A stretch of 64,000 nt of DNA from positions 547,471-611,470 of the forward strand of contig NW_021167079.1 in NCBI RefSeq assembly GCF_003711515.1, in the 5' to 3' direction. The notes below the pieces were generated by a model. That model made no database searches, was not told the DNA's origin, and saw only the letters and a program-made list of their open reading frames with translations. Source of the stretch: Sodiomyces alkalinus F11 (Eukaryota > Ascomycota > Sordariomycetes > Glomerellales > Plectosphaerellaceae). This document shows positions 34,970 to 46,819 of this stretch, in pieces (within the stretch, counting starts at the first letter, position 1; each line of letters opens with the position of its first letter). The translations under genes and the position numbers were made by a program.

Positions 34970-36183
34970 AGAATTCTGCAGGATCGCGGCTAGCTTAGAA
35001 TCAATATTAGCACTCGGTTCCTAAGACCGATAAAGAGAGGGCGAGGATTACGGTAAATCAGAGTCCTATAATTATTTAACGCGAGGATATAATCTAAAAG
35101 GGATTTACGAATAAGGAATATTAACAGAATGTATCGGAGATACATAAGCGAAGCTAAAAGGCTTATAAGGGTAAGGTTCGAAGCGATAAGAAGAGTTCTA
35201 ACGCCTATATTTCTACTAAGAAAGCTATAACGCTTCACCTATTTATCGAGAAGACTATAATACTTTTAGAGGGGGAATCTACTATTCTCTAATCTTATAT
35301 TAGGGAAAAGACTAAGGCACTTCGCTTATCTACCGGGAAATAACTTTACTAGATAGCCTACTCCTAGTAATATTAAGAAACTTAAGGACTATAGTTAACG
35401 TTCCTCGTACTTACCACTAATCTATTAACTACGCTACGGGGAAGGTTAGACCGGAATCTAGCGATTAGCTCCTAGCGCGGTATTTAGCGAATCTTATAGT
35501 CGCCTATAATTACTAATACTCGGCCTTAACTCTCTGCTATAGAAGAGATCTTTCCTATTCCATAACTAATAAACTACCGTTAGGCAGGTCCTACTTCTAT
35601 ACCTAATTAGGATATTCCTGGATAAACTTATAAATATAGAATAACTCCTTCTCCTTAGAGGATAACGGGTCTATCTGCTATAGATTATAGGCAGGGGAGT
35701 GTAGGATAAAAACGCTATAAGACTATAGATAAGGTAAGAGGATCTAGAGCTAAGAATAAGGTTCGATATAGGGGTATAACTATCGTGTTATTAACTATTA
35801 ATAACTAGATAACGTTAAAGAAAAAGGGGTAAACACGATATAAATAAACGCCTCGTGCTCGTAAATATATAAAGGCGGATTATGTGATAATAAAGCGTTT
35901 AGGGCGTTTAAAAATTCATAATCGTTTAATCTTAAGTAAAAGAGAAATCTGTAAGGGTGCAGACGTATCGTTAAATTATCAGATTATAAGAAAAAACAGC
36001 TATAGGTGTGCAGCTTAGTGTTACTTATATGTATAGTTATAGGGATATATACCGGGGATCTACAGGACAGATGACAGATTTTAGTAACTTAGTCGATTAC
36101 GTTCAAAACGTGCGGAAATATAGATACGCAAAAACAAAACGGGTATAGTATCGTAAACGGTCGTAATAAACAGTTACTACTAT
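34970..36183 (+). pseudogene. Antisense leader ORF of element H (about 400 codons, unknown family)
   Basis: One frame on the strand opposite to gag-pol runs without indels from near the gag start to the 5' LTR, a distance of 1.2 kb, with only TAA/TAG stops. Typical segments are TDKERARITVNQSPI, KAYKGKVRSDKKSSNAYIST, LTTLRGRLDRNLAISS, KYIKADYVIIKRLGRFKIHN and GADVSLNYQIIRKNS. The composition is that of a soluble, rather basic protein. The sense reading of the same DNA looks far less protein-like. Gag and this ORF diverge from a common point near 34965. Element G has the homologous region. Start and stop are uncertain and no domain is recognised. Confidence 0.6.
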
Positions 36184-36361
36184 TAATATACCGGATACGG
36201 CGTTATAGGCGATATAAATAATCAGAGATATAAAGAAGTAAAGATAGTCTAGGCTCAGATATAAGCTCATAGAGCTCTATGGCAGAGGTATCTAATATAC
36301 CTCTGCTACTCGCTGACTTACCTGTCTATGATAATAGTAGTTATGTATATATACGTAGTAT
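36184..36361 (-). repeat. 5' LTR of element H
   Basis: It reads TACTACGTATATA to CCGGTATATTA in element orientation, with the same ends and central GAGCTCTATG/AGAGGTATATTAG blocks as the LTRs of G, but diverged. Its partner is deleted. Confidence 0.85.
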
Positions 36362-38130
36362 ATAACTCCGGCGGTTACCCCGGTGGCCGTAAAGATCAAC
36401 TGTAATGACTTCCCTCCTCCTCTGAAGAACCCTCGCGATATACCCTTATGCCCTTACGGCCACCTATTCCGATAAGTATAAGAAGACCACCTACGGAGCC
36501 ATAAGGAGATAGGGTTATAGATACGGGTACTGGCGTCCGTAGCAGATAGATATTAGGTTCTTAATTCGATATAGGTAATAATATATAAGTTCGATAAGTA
36601 TAGATTTCTATATAAATATAAGGTAAGGCTTATAGTACTAGGAGATTAGTAGTATTAATCCTCGCTTAAGGAGACGTACGTAGTAACACTAGCCGGACGG
36701 TTATTCCGCGCGTTAATAACTATCGCCGCCCGATTTAACCGTACGCTATTATAATTTAATATTATAAACGCGTTTATATATGCGCCCCTCCCCTATAATA
36801 TCTTTATATACCTGCCGTTAGGCTTTCTAGCCCCTAGGAGTCGTCTATATCTAAAAAAGGCGTTATATAGACTTAAGGAGTCCCCGCTATTATAGTAAAA
36901 GCACTTTTCGGCTATCCTATTAGCGGACGGATTCTAGGTAGTACCGTAAGAACCGTGTTATTCTCTACGATATAGTTTAATCCTATTCTTCTACGTCGAC
37001 GATATCGTTATTACTTATAAGAAATAATATAAGGCGTAGATAGAGTAGGCCATTAATAACCTATAATACTACTATAACCTATAAGGTAACGATCCTCTAT
37101 AGTAGTTCGTTAGTATCGAGGTTATTCGCGACCGCGTCGCCCGTAAAATCTAGCTCTTATAACGCGATTATATTACTAAGTTAGAACGCTTATTAAAGGT
37201 AAATAGTAATAGTAAGTATAGCAGTAACTATCGCCTAACGCACCTAATTAAGATCGTAGAACTACTACACTATTTACGGACCTCGACGGACGTTAAAAGC
37301 TATTAACGGAAGATAGGATCTATACTATATGTAGTAGTGATATCGCGGCCTAATATCGTGTTTATAGTATTCAGACTATACCGGTTTAACGTTAATCCAG
37401 GGCCTATTTACTATAAGGCCGCCGATTATCTAATTCTTTATCTAATTAATAGCTAATCGTTTACGTTAGAACTAGGGGGTAGCGATACTATTAAAATCTA
37501 TACTAACGCCTTGTTTACCGATAATACCCTTATTCGAAAAAGTAGTTAAGCGTACGTGATACGCTTATTTAGCGGTATAATCGCATAGCGTGCTAATAAG
37601 CAGGATATAGTCACGACGTTAATAACGGAAGCAGAGCTATTAGCGTTAGTATAAGGTATAAAAAAGGGTATCTTTATATAACGCCTATTACTTAGTATAG
37701 GAGTGGAATTAAACGATCCGGAATTAAGGATCGTATACGATAATAACTAAACGATTCGATTAATTAATTAAGAGATTAGTATATTAATAACGCGCCTCCG
37801 CCACGTTAATATCCACGGCTATTAGTTACGTTAAGTAAAAGCATAAGGGTAAATACTCGTAATATATGTTACGAGCGCGGAAATAGTGGTAGACGGATTA
37901 ATAAAGGCGTTATACGGCGAGAAATTTAAGATATTTAGGTCCTAGGTGGGTGTGATGGATATACGGGAACGGCTACAGCAGAAATAGCTAGAGGAAGTCC
38001 GGATAGAATATTTAGAGGGCCTAGAGAATGAATTTAAGGCGGCTATAGCAAATAGATTATATAGCTAAATTATCTACCGATTACGAATAGCTTTAATCGC
38101 CTAACTAACATTTAGGGCGATTAGGGGGTG
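36362..38130 (+). pseudogene. Element B RT and RNase H
   Basis: The sequence resumes at the point matching A 7680 and continues to the LTR. The RT catalytic box at about 36990-37010 reads FYVDDIVITYK, with both catalytic Asp kept, unlike most elements here. RNase H lies at about 37480-37840 (IYTNALF, KSSQAYVIRLFSG, ELLALV, VYDNN). The polypurine tract TTAGGGGGTG ends at 38130. Stops are TAG/TAA. Integrase and the start of RT were lost in the deletion. Confidence 0.82.
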
Positions 38131-38335
38131 TATCGAATAGACTATAGTCTTTTCGGTTACGTAATACGCCGGATTACTAAGAGTAGAATCCGGGTAGACG
38201 CTTACAGAATCGGCACTATATAAAATACGGTAGCAGCGTTTCCTTAACGGTCTAAGACAGTTATAATTATACATAATTACCTTAATCAAATTTTGACCCA
38301 TTTTTGTGACGATTTTGACTACGCTTTATCTGACA
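38131..38335 (+). repeat. 3' LTR of element B
   Basis: This 205-bp LTR starts TATCGAATAG (TGTCGAACAG mutated at TpG and CpA) and ends ATCTGACA. It is followed by the agctg duplication. Confidence 0.93.
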
Positions 38336-38340
38336 AGCTG

Positions 38341-38562
38341 TACGGTAAGGTACTACACCTCCACTAGGGTTTTAAAGGTTAGCTCGCGAATTCGCTCTAC
38401 GTCTTTATCGCTTATTAGATTAGCCTGCCGATCCGTACTTTCCCACCTATTTTGTATAGATAGGTATAAAGGTAAATATCACTACCCGACCCTGATATTA
38501 GGCTAATTAAAGCTATTACCAGGTATCACGACGTCCTGGACTCCTAACCAAAACACCCTAAC
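38341..38562. other. Remnant between elements B and G
   Basis: These 222 bp of non-element sequence precede G and end with its ctaac duplication. The original continuation is at 49028. No coding frame is recognised; it may belong to the left part of the mariner-type remnant or to older sequence. Confidence 0.45.
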
Positions 38563-38746
38563 TGCTACACATGCATACATACATAGGTATATAGCATTCT
38601 CATAGATATATAAGTTAGCAGGTAGTAGAGGTATATTAGTATCCTCTGCCACGGAGCTCTATAAGCTCACACTTAGATAGCTAATTATCTTCACTTCTTT
38701 GTATCTAATTATTCACACCGTCTATAACGCCGTATCCGGTATATTA
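38563..38746 (+). repeat. 5' LTR of element G
   Basis: It starts TGCTACACATGC and ends CCGGTATATTA (from TATCA). It contains GAGCTCTATAAGCTC, a near-palindrome. Confidence 0.92.
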
Positions 38747-39915
38747 ATAGTAGTAACTGTTTATTACGACCGTTTACTATACTATACCCCTTTTTCTATT
38801 ATTTTTACGTATCTATATTTTCCGCGCGTTTACTGATAACGTTGCCCGATCTATTATCTATCTCGTAGATCCTTAGTATATATCCCGTATCTCTGCAGTT
38901 ATATAGATAAGTAACGCTAAGCTATAGATCTATAGCCGTTTTCCTTATAACCCGATAATTTAATATCACGTCTACACCCTTTATAGATTTTCTCTTTTAC
39001 TTAAAGATTAAACGATTTCACACTTTTAAACGCCCTAGACGCTTTATTCCCACGTAATCCGCCTTGATATATTTACGAGTTTCTATCGTATTTACCCCTT
39101 TTTTTATTAACGTTATCCAGTTATTAAGTAATTAGTAATACGATAGTCACACCCCTATAACGAACCTTACCGTTAGCTATAGACTTTTCTTTCCTTCGTC
39201 TATAATCCTATAATACACTTATAGTCCTCTTTTCTCCTACCCTCCCCTTCTTATAGTAGATAAACCCGCTATCCTCTAAGGAGAAGGAGATATTCTATAT
39301 TTATAAGTTTATCCAGGAATAATCTAACTAGGTATAGAAGCAGGATTTACCTAACGGCAGCTTATCAGTTATCGAATAGGAAGGAGCTCTTTTATAGTAG
39401 AGAGCTAAAGCCGAGTATTAGTAATTATAGGCGACTATAAGATTTACTAGATACCGCGCTAGGAGTTAATCACTTAATTCCGGACTAACCTTCCCTATAG
39501 CGTGGTTAATAGACTAGTGGTAAGTACGAGGAACGTTAATAGTAGTCCTTAAGTTCCTTAATATTACTAAAAGCAGACTATCTAGTTAAGTTATTTCTTA
39601 ATAGACTAGTAAGGCACCTTAGTCTCTGCCTTAATAAGTATTATAGTCTTCTCAATAGATAGGTAAAGTGTTATAGTCTTCCTAGTAGAAATATAGACGT
39701 TAGAACTTATCCTATGACTTCGAACCCTACCCTTATAAGCTATTTAGCTTTACTCATGTATCTCCGATAAATTCCGTTCATATTCCTCGTTCGTAAATCC
39801 CTTTTAGATTATATCCTCGTGTTAAATAACTATAGGACTCTAATTCACTATAATCCTCGCCCTCTCCTTATTAGTCTTAGGAACCGTCTACTAATATTAA
39901 TTCCGAGCTAGCCGC
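38747..39915 (-). pseudogene. Antisense leader ORF of element G (homologue of that in H)
   Basis: The - strand from about 39915 toward the LTR reads TNKERARIIVN, GFTNEEYERNLSEIH, YISTRKTITLYLSIEKTII, then further segments such as RKYIKADYVGIKRLGRLKV that match the H ORF in order. Stops are TAG/TAA. The LTR-proximal third seems to need a frame change relative to H. It lies head to head with gag. Confidence 0.5.
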
Positions 39916-39924
39916 GATCCTGCA

Positions 39925-42900
39925 GAATTCTATAGATATAGATATAGACGTAACTTAGGCTACGTAGCCGACGTCGGGTTAGTAGTAGCAGACCTAGCAG
40001 TAAGTAACGTAGGAGTAATAGCACGTTATCCGCTAATAATAGTTAGTAGAGGAATAGCGACGATATACAGAGTAATAACGACGGTAAGCTAAGTAGCGAT
40101 ATATCCCGTAGTAATATAGACAGCGCTAGTAAACTCCTTAGTCCTATCTAGGCTTATAGTAGTAGATCCCGTAGACTTAATTTCCGTAATAGCCGCCGGC
40201 ACTATAGGTTCCCGTACCTTTAGTTATACTAACGAATAATTAGTTCTAGATACTCTTTAGTACCCTTATTCAGGTCGTAGAGAACGGAAAAGCCGGCTTT
40301 AGCAGTATAGGAGGCGATAGCAGATCCTCTTATCGCCGTAAGCTAAGCTTTATCGGTTAGTTTAGCCCCCGTAGCCTATCCCTTAAATCTATCTACGGTA
40401 TAGACTATCTCCGGCGATAAGATTATTTAGTACGACGTCGATCTCTTTATTAAGAAAGTGGAGCTATTTGTCTATACTCCCGAGCTAAGAGAGGAAGCTC
40501 GTATTAACCTTAACGTACTCTTTCTAGGTAAAGCTAATACCTAGTAGATTAGTAATATTATAGCTATATAGCGAAATAAGGTTCGTCGTAGCCTTAATAA
40601 TATATATACTCTGCTCTGTAGACGTAAAAGAATTAAACCGGAGGTCGTAGCTAATAAGATAAGCGATATACGTTTTATAGCACGCGATATTCTATATAGA
40701 AAATCTTTCGTAGAATAGGCTAATAAAGTGGCTTATTACTATAGAGCTTCGGCTACTATAGTTCGTACGAATATCGACTTATAGCAGGAAATCTAGAACT
40801 GTATTAATCCTTCGCTTCGGGAAATTTACCCTTATCCGGATATCGATAAGCACTTTAACGATTTTATACGCACTATCGAGGATTAGATTACTAACCGCTA
40901 GTAATCTCTATAATAGTAAGTTAAATATAGTATAATCCGCGTAGATATACTCGGAGGCCCGTCTAGTACTCTAGAGACCCGTATCCTACCTAATAATAGA
41001 CTGCTTATATACACTACGACGGATAAAGATATCGAAGCTAATACTGCTAATTAGGGCCGTTACGATAGTAGAGGCGGCTTTACTAACCGTTTCGATAATA
41101 GATTTACGGGTAATTAGTCTATAGGCGATCGTTTTAGTTCCGGCTAAGGCCGAGGTAACTAGAATAATCGAAGCCGTGGTACTTAGACTAATCGAGGATA
41201 TCGCGGCCGTGGAGGCCGTTAGGTTCGTAGAGGCGGTAGATTCTACCGCTAGGAATAACGTCTATACACTTATCGCATACGATAGTGGGTTAAGCCAGAA
41301 TACTCGAATAGTAATAAGCAGGTAGTCTACGTCGTAGTAGATAATCCTTATAGACTATAAGATAAGGACAAGCTTTATACCAAAGGCTTTAAGTTTATTA
41401 AAGAAGTTTTAAGCGAGGGAGAAGAAATATACTTTTACGAGACTGATAAGCTGGCTTCTAACTAAATTAACGTCTATTATTCTTATTTTATAGGCTATAT
41501 AGGCTATCCCTCTTCTTATTAGATATCTTCTATAGCCTATTAGACCTCTAGACGCGCGGCTATAAGATTATAGACGAATACTCGTAGGTAAACGTCGCTA
41601 AAGCGGGTAAGACTATATATAAACCACGATATAAAGCCACTCACGTATTAATATCGTAAATATACGATATATTTCCCTAATAACTCTTAGCTTTACCGGC
41701 ACGTTTACTCTAATACGTGTACGGAGCTAAAGCCTAAGAGATAAAGTCCGTATCGAGTTAGCGACTAATAGGCTAGTTACTTTACCATTTCGTAGCCACT
41801 TATATTATAGTCTATAAGCCTATAGGTTAAGGAACCAGCTATACCGGAACCCGTATATCTATAGTCTAATAAGATATTAGAGGAATACTAGACCGTATTA
41901 TCAGAACCTGCTAGCGGATCTATAGATAAAGACGGGCACTCTTCGTCGGATATATAACCGTAACGCCCACCTAAGTTAGAGGCTCTATATAGTTTTTCCT
42001 CTTTTAGACTAAACGACGTTGTTAATGTATAGGCGTCTATCGCTAGAAGTATCGACCGATATATATATTACTAAATCCCGATTGAATTCACCCCCTTAGG
42101 ACTATTCGTAGATATCTACGTTAATTCGGGTTATACTATAATTATAGTTAATAGACAGTGGCTGTAGAGCCATGCCTATAACGTGCGTTTCGCCGAAGCT
42201 ATAAAGCTAAGGCCGATATATAGTATCGCCGGAAAGACTATCGCTAAAGGAATTACCACTTTTAACTTCTATATCGACGGTTATATATAGAATATACCTA
42301 TTCTAGGATATTTCACCGTCACGGTATAGGTGGTTAACCGGTTAGAAGCCAGGATACTACTAGGAGCGGTGTTTCTTAGCACCTATAGTGTTAATATCCT
42401 TTATTCCTCCGGCTAGTTACGGATTATAGGATACCACAGTATAAGGATCCAGATTTCGTAGTATCGTAAGAAGTCTATAGGACGTTACGTCCGTAGGGTA
42501 ATAGTAGCGTAGATAGTGTTTATCCCACCGCTCTCTTTAACTCTTATCCTAGTACGCTATACTAGTCTACCTATAGGATATAAATACCACTTCGAGCCTA
42601 ATCTAAAGCACGCCGTACTACGTTATATATATAATGCCTATACTCCTAAGGTAGTCTGCTATGTTAATAATAGCGATAAGGGTTATATAGTTTATCGAAA
42701 TAATAAAGTAGGCTATATTATAGACTCCTAGGATAACGATAATATAAAGCCCGTTAAATAGGCTAACGCCTATACACTAATAGCGGCCGAAGGCGAAGAA
42801 TTCGAGGAATTGGATTTTACGCGGTGTATTTTAAACGCCCCTTATGATAAGCTCTCTCGTATCGCCGACTCTATAGTATAATAGCAGGCTAAGCCGAAGG

Positions 42901-45900
42901 CAGATAGAGAAAAGCATAGCACGATAAATCCTAAACGGCCTAACGATATCCCTAAGGTTAAAACGAAAGACGGAGTTTACGTTTATACTATAGAGCCCGA
43001 TAAGGCCCAGAGGGTCTATAAGTTACTCGAGGAGTTTAATATATAGCGCGATAAAGGTATTATCCCGCTACTACCCGATAAGCGAATACGTGTCGACTTA
43101 GTCGATAACTAGTAAGGTATAAGCCTATATTCTCGTTTATATTAGCTTAGTACCGATAATAAGGCTTGTCTTAATAATAAGTTTAACGATATATATAAGG
43201 TAGGTAGAATAATATAGTAATATAAGCCTAATCCTTTCGTATATCCCGCGTTTATAGTCTAGTGCACTATTAATAGGATACGTAAGGGTAGAGTGGTTAT
43301 TAATCTACAGAAGCTTAACGCTAACGTATTACCTAATATATATCTAATCCCTTTATAGGATAAGATTATCTAGTGCGTATAAGGGAAGAAGTGGTTTAGC
43401 GCTTTTAATACTAGCTTATTCTTCTATTAGCTATCGGGATAGGAAGGATATAAGGATCGGATAATTATCGTCTCTTTACGTGGGTTAGAACACTCTAAGG
43501 TTATACTAATAGGATTTCGTAACTCCCCGCTATTCGTATAACGCTTTATAGATTAATATCTATTTAAGTACAGGTATTTCTGCAGAGTATATATTAATAA
43601 TATTATTATCTTTTCTAATACATTTAAGGAGTACCTTAAATATCTACGGATTATTATAAAGCTATTTTAAGATATCCGACTCACGCTATCGCTAGTAAAA
43701 TCCTTCTATACGTATAACTCAGTGCGTCTACTCGGTTTTAAGGTTAATAAACTTAGTCTATATATAACCGCTAATCGTATCGAAGCTCTACGATAGCTTA
43801 AAATACCCGAAAAGCTATCCGATCTAAAGACCTACGTTAGTAAAATTAGTTTTCTTCGACGATTTATTCCGTGGTTTCGTGTTAAGGTCGATCCGCTATA
43901 GAAGCGTAAGACTATATTACTTAATAACGCTAAAGATTCCGGCCAGATTATATAGTTAGCTCCGAAATATCTAAGATAGCGATAAATAAGCAGATTAACG
44001 TATAAACCGATAGACGTTAAGAGATAAGCGTTTAAAATTATCTAGAAATAGGCCACGGAGGAGATACGACTATATTATTATAACCCTAACTAAACGATAT
44101 TTCTTAACTTAGATACTAGTGGAAGCAGACTAAGTATATTCTTTTTCTATTTATTAGTGCCGTAGGATAGAGGTAAAATCCTAGTTAACGTAATCTAACC
44201 GATCCTATTCCTATCTAGGAAGCTTATAGCTATAAAAGCACGATATAAGGCTATAGAACTAGAGATCTATGCCTTAGTCTAGGCCTATAAGATATTACGA
44301 ACCAGAATATAATCGTGCTATTAATCGGTAATAGTTCTAATAGACTACTAAGTAATATAAGGTATCGTCTATTAAATATCTCTAAAGACGATAGATACTA
44401 ATAAGTTAAACCCTTAATTAATAGCGGCTTCGACCTTTTTTAGCCAGTTCCGGCTAAAGGTACGCTATATTCCCGGTCGGCAGAACCTGGTTCTAGACGC
44501 TCTATCTAGACTGCCAGTCGTAGATAATAAGGACTCCTAGGAGTTAATAGGGTAAAAGAAAGCTAAGCGTATAGATAAAGTAAAGCTATTAGATACTAAT
44601 AAGTTAGACGATATTTAGATAGACTATACCGACGCTCTATAGGTATATATCACGTTAAGATATAGGATTTCGGATAAGTTTACTCTAACTTATATCGCGG
44701 TCGATTACGTGATACCTAACGATCTATAGGACGAGTTTCGATAGGTATACAAAGAAGATACGAAGTGTAAACCTATTATAAGCGAATTACGTGTATAGTA
44801 GGAGGGCGCTAAAAATTGGAGTGGTCGAAAACGGAAGATTCTACCCGCTTATCTTTAAAACGGGCTACTATATATAGTCGGTAAAGGCGATAGATTACGA
44901 TTAATCGTCCTATAGAAGCTAATACCCAGGATACTCTAGATAGTGCACGACGATAACTATTATTTCGGAGTTAAGCGGATAATCTACGCGTTAGATAGCT
45001 TTAGCTTTCGGGGAAAACTAGCTATAGTCACGGAATAAGTATAATACTATCTAGTATGTCTCGAAAATACTATAGATTGGTAAAAGCCTTTAGGCGAGCT
45101 ATAGCCGATTATACTACCGACTATACCTTTTTTAACGATTATAATTAATTTTATTATTAGATTACCGTTAGTTAAATACTAATATTTATTCTAGGCGCTT
45201 AAGGATAAGCCTATCGATAGGTTTAATATACTACTAATAGTCACCTATAAAACCAGTAAAAAGACTATATTAATACCGGGCCACTTAACCTATATAGCTA
45301 AGGTTTAGGCGAAGGTTTTTCTGCGGATACTATAACTAATAGATTAGGGTCTATTAGTTTATATTATCTCGGATTAAGATCCGAAATTCGTATTAGAATT
45401 TTAGTAGGAGTTCTAGAGGTGCTTAGGGGTATAGCTCGTGTTAGCTACGGTATAGCACTCGTAGACTAATAGCTTTTCGGAGCGAAAGGATTAGGTAGTC
45501 GAGATTATTCTATGATACTATATATCGATAAGCGATATTCCGTGGCCTAATATACTCTTAGCCGTATAGTATACGCTTAATTAGGCCTATATAGCGACGT
45601 TAAATACTTCTCCGAATAAGTTTCTATTAGGGTTTAAACCGTAATCTATAGCAAATATAATAGCGAATTAGGTTTACCTCCGATATTCGATAAGGAATAG
45701 ACTAACTATATTTAGTAGCTATACTATTAGGAGGCGGAGTATCTTATAGCGATCGTTATAGTAGATATAAAAAGACGTTACGATATTACACGTAGACTAT
45801 ATATATTTAAAGTTAACGAGTTAGTCTATCTACGGCTATATAGAGAATATAAACTACTAGGATAAACTAAGGACTCTCGAAAATAGTTAAAATAGCGCGT

Positions 45901-46640
45901 TAGGCCGTTCCGTATTATACGAGTAGTAAGTCCTTTAGCCTATAAGCTTTATTTTCCGTAGTTATAGCGGGTATATAGAGTTATCTTAATTATATAGCTT
46001 ATCCTAGCCCTGGTTAAAGATCTATTTAGTAGAGAACGGATAAAACTAGGCCTGATCGTCGTTAACGGAGATAATAACGAATAGTCCTCGTATAAAATCG
46101 AAAAGCTCCTAAAGCGGCGTATTATTAAGCGAGGAGAACGTCCGCACACCGAATATCTACTTTAATAGAAAGGATAGCCTGACTAGTATAATAAGTAATA
46201 CCCTTAATAACTTCTAATAGAAAATATAAGCGACCTTATCTACGAGTTCGAAAAACGATAGCCTATCACTACGGAAGAGCTAATAGGAGATAAGGAGGAT
46301 AGCGACGATTAAACGCTATTAGATAAAAGCCTAGCGAAATACTAAAGACCGGTAGAGGTGCAGATAATAAGGAGGCGACGAACGGATAATACGGAGTATT
46401 ATAAGTTCGACGATAAAGCCCTTTAACGTCCTACCTATTATTATAACCGTAAACAGAACTTAATAAAATTAGAACCGTTTATAGCTAGAGACTTTATTCT
46501 TAGGCCTCCCTTATATCCTTACCACTTTTTGCAGAACTTATATCCCAATCCCTACTATTAGTATAGGGCTATCTTACTTCACGTCTTAAAATACGATTTA
46601 CTTCTTTAATACAGGTTAGTAGACGTATTATTCTTTAACA
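39925..46640 (+). pseudogene. Element G gag-pol polyprotein (Ty3/gypsy), decayed
   Basis: Gag starts near 39925 with a strongly Gln-rich region (many CAG now TAG). Protease is at about 42100-42400 (DIYVNSGYTIIIVNRQWL, catalytic Asp to Asn). RT is at about 43080-43800, with RGLEHSKVILIGF and the catalytic box VYINNIIIFS (both Asp to Asn) near 43590. RNase H is at about 44050-44500. Integrase is at about 44650-46350, with the D-D-E positions near 45140, 45380 and 45480 (NSFSERKD). I see no chromodomain. An open piece at 42516-42731 belongs to the protease-RT linker. The gene is dead through many TAG/TAA stops. Confidence 0.82.
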
Positions 46641-46819
46641 ATAATATAGGGGATAATTATAATAAAAGAGGCTAGTATTATAACTTCCCTTTCTATTTTT
46701 CTTTCTTCCTTTTCCTTACTATATTCTCTATTTTAGGGAGTATTAACAGATAATATCTATTACTATAATCTTTCCTATTTTTAGTCTATATATATTATAT
46801 ATATACCACTACTCTCCTT

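Larger units (their letters stand above)
31782..36361 (-). mobile_element. Element H: 5' part of a Ty3/gypsy element related to G
   Basis: The element runs right to left from a 178-bp 5' LTR (36184-36361) through an antisense leader ORF, gag, protease and the first part of RT. At 31782 it is cut by element I; the rest (RT end, integrase, 3' LTR) is gone. It matches G (38563 to about 43530) in inverse orientation over its whole length, including LTR and leader. Outside its LTR, element B resumes at 36362. Confidence 0.85.
11459..38335 (+). mobile_element. Element B: Ty1/copia-type LTR retrotransposon broken by nested elements
   Basis: A 205-bp 5' LTR (11459-11663) and a 205-bp 3' LTR (38131-38335) are flanked by perfect agctg duplications at 11454-11458 and 38336-38340. 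The family is the same as element A. The body survives in three pieces: 11664-12175, 28049-29375 and 36362-38130. Elements C (with D inside) and H (with I inside) fill the gaps. About 1.65 kb of B, corresponding to A positions about 9330-7680, is missing and was evidently lost in the deletion at 29375. Confidence 0.92.
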
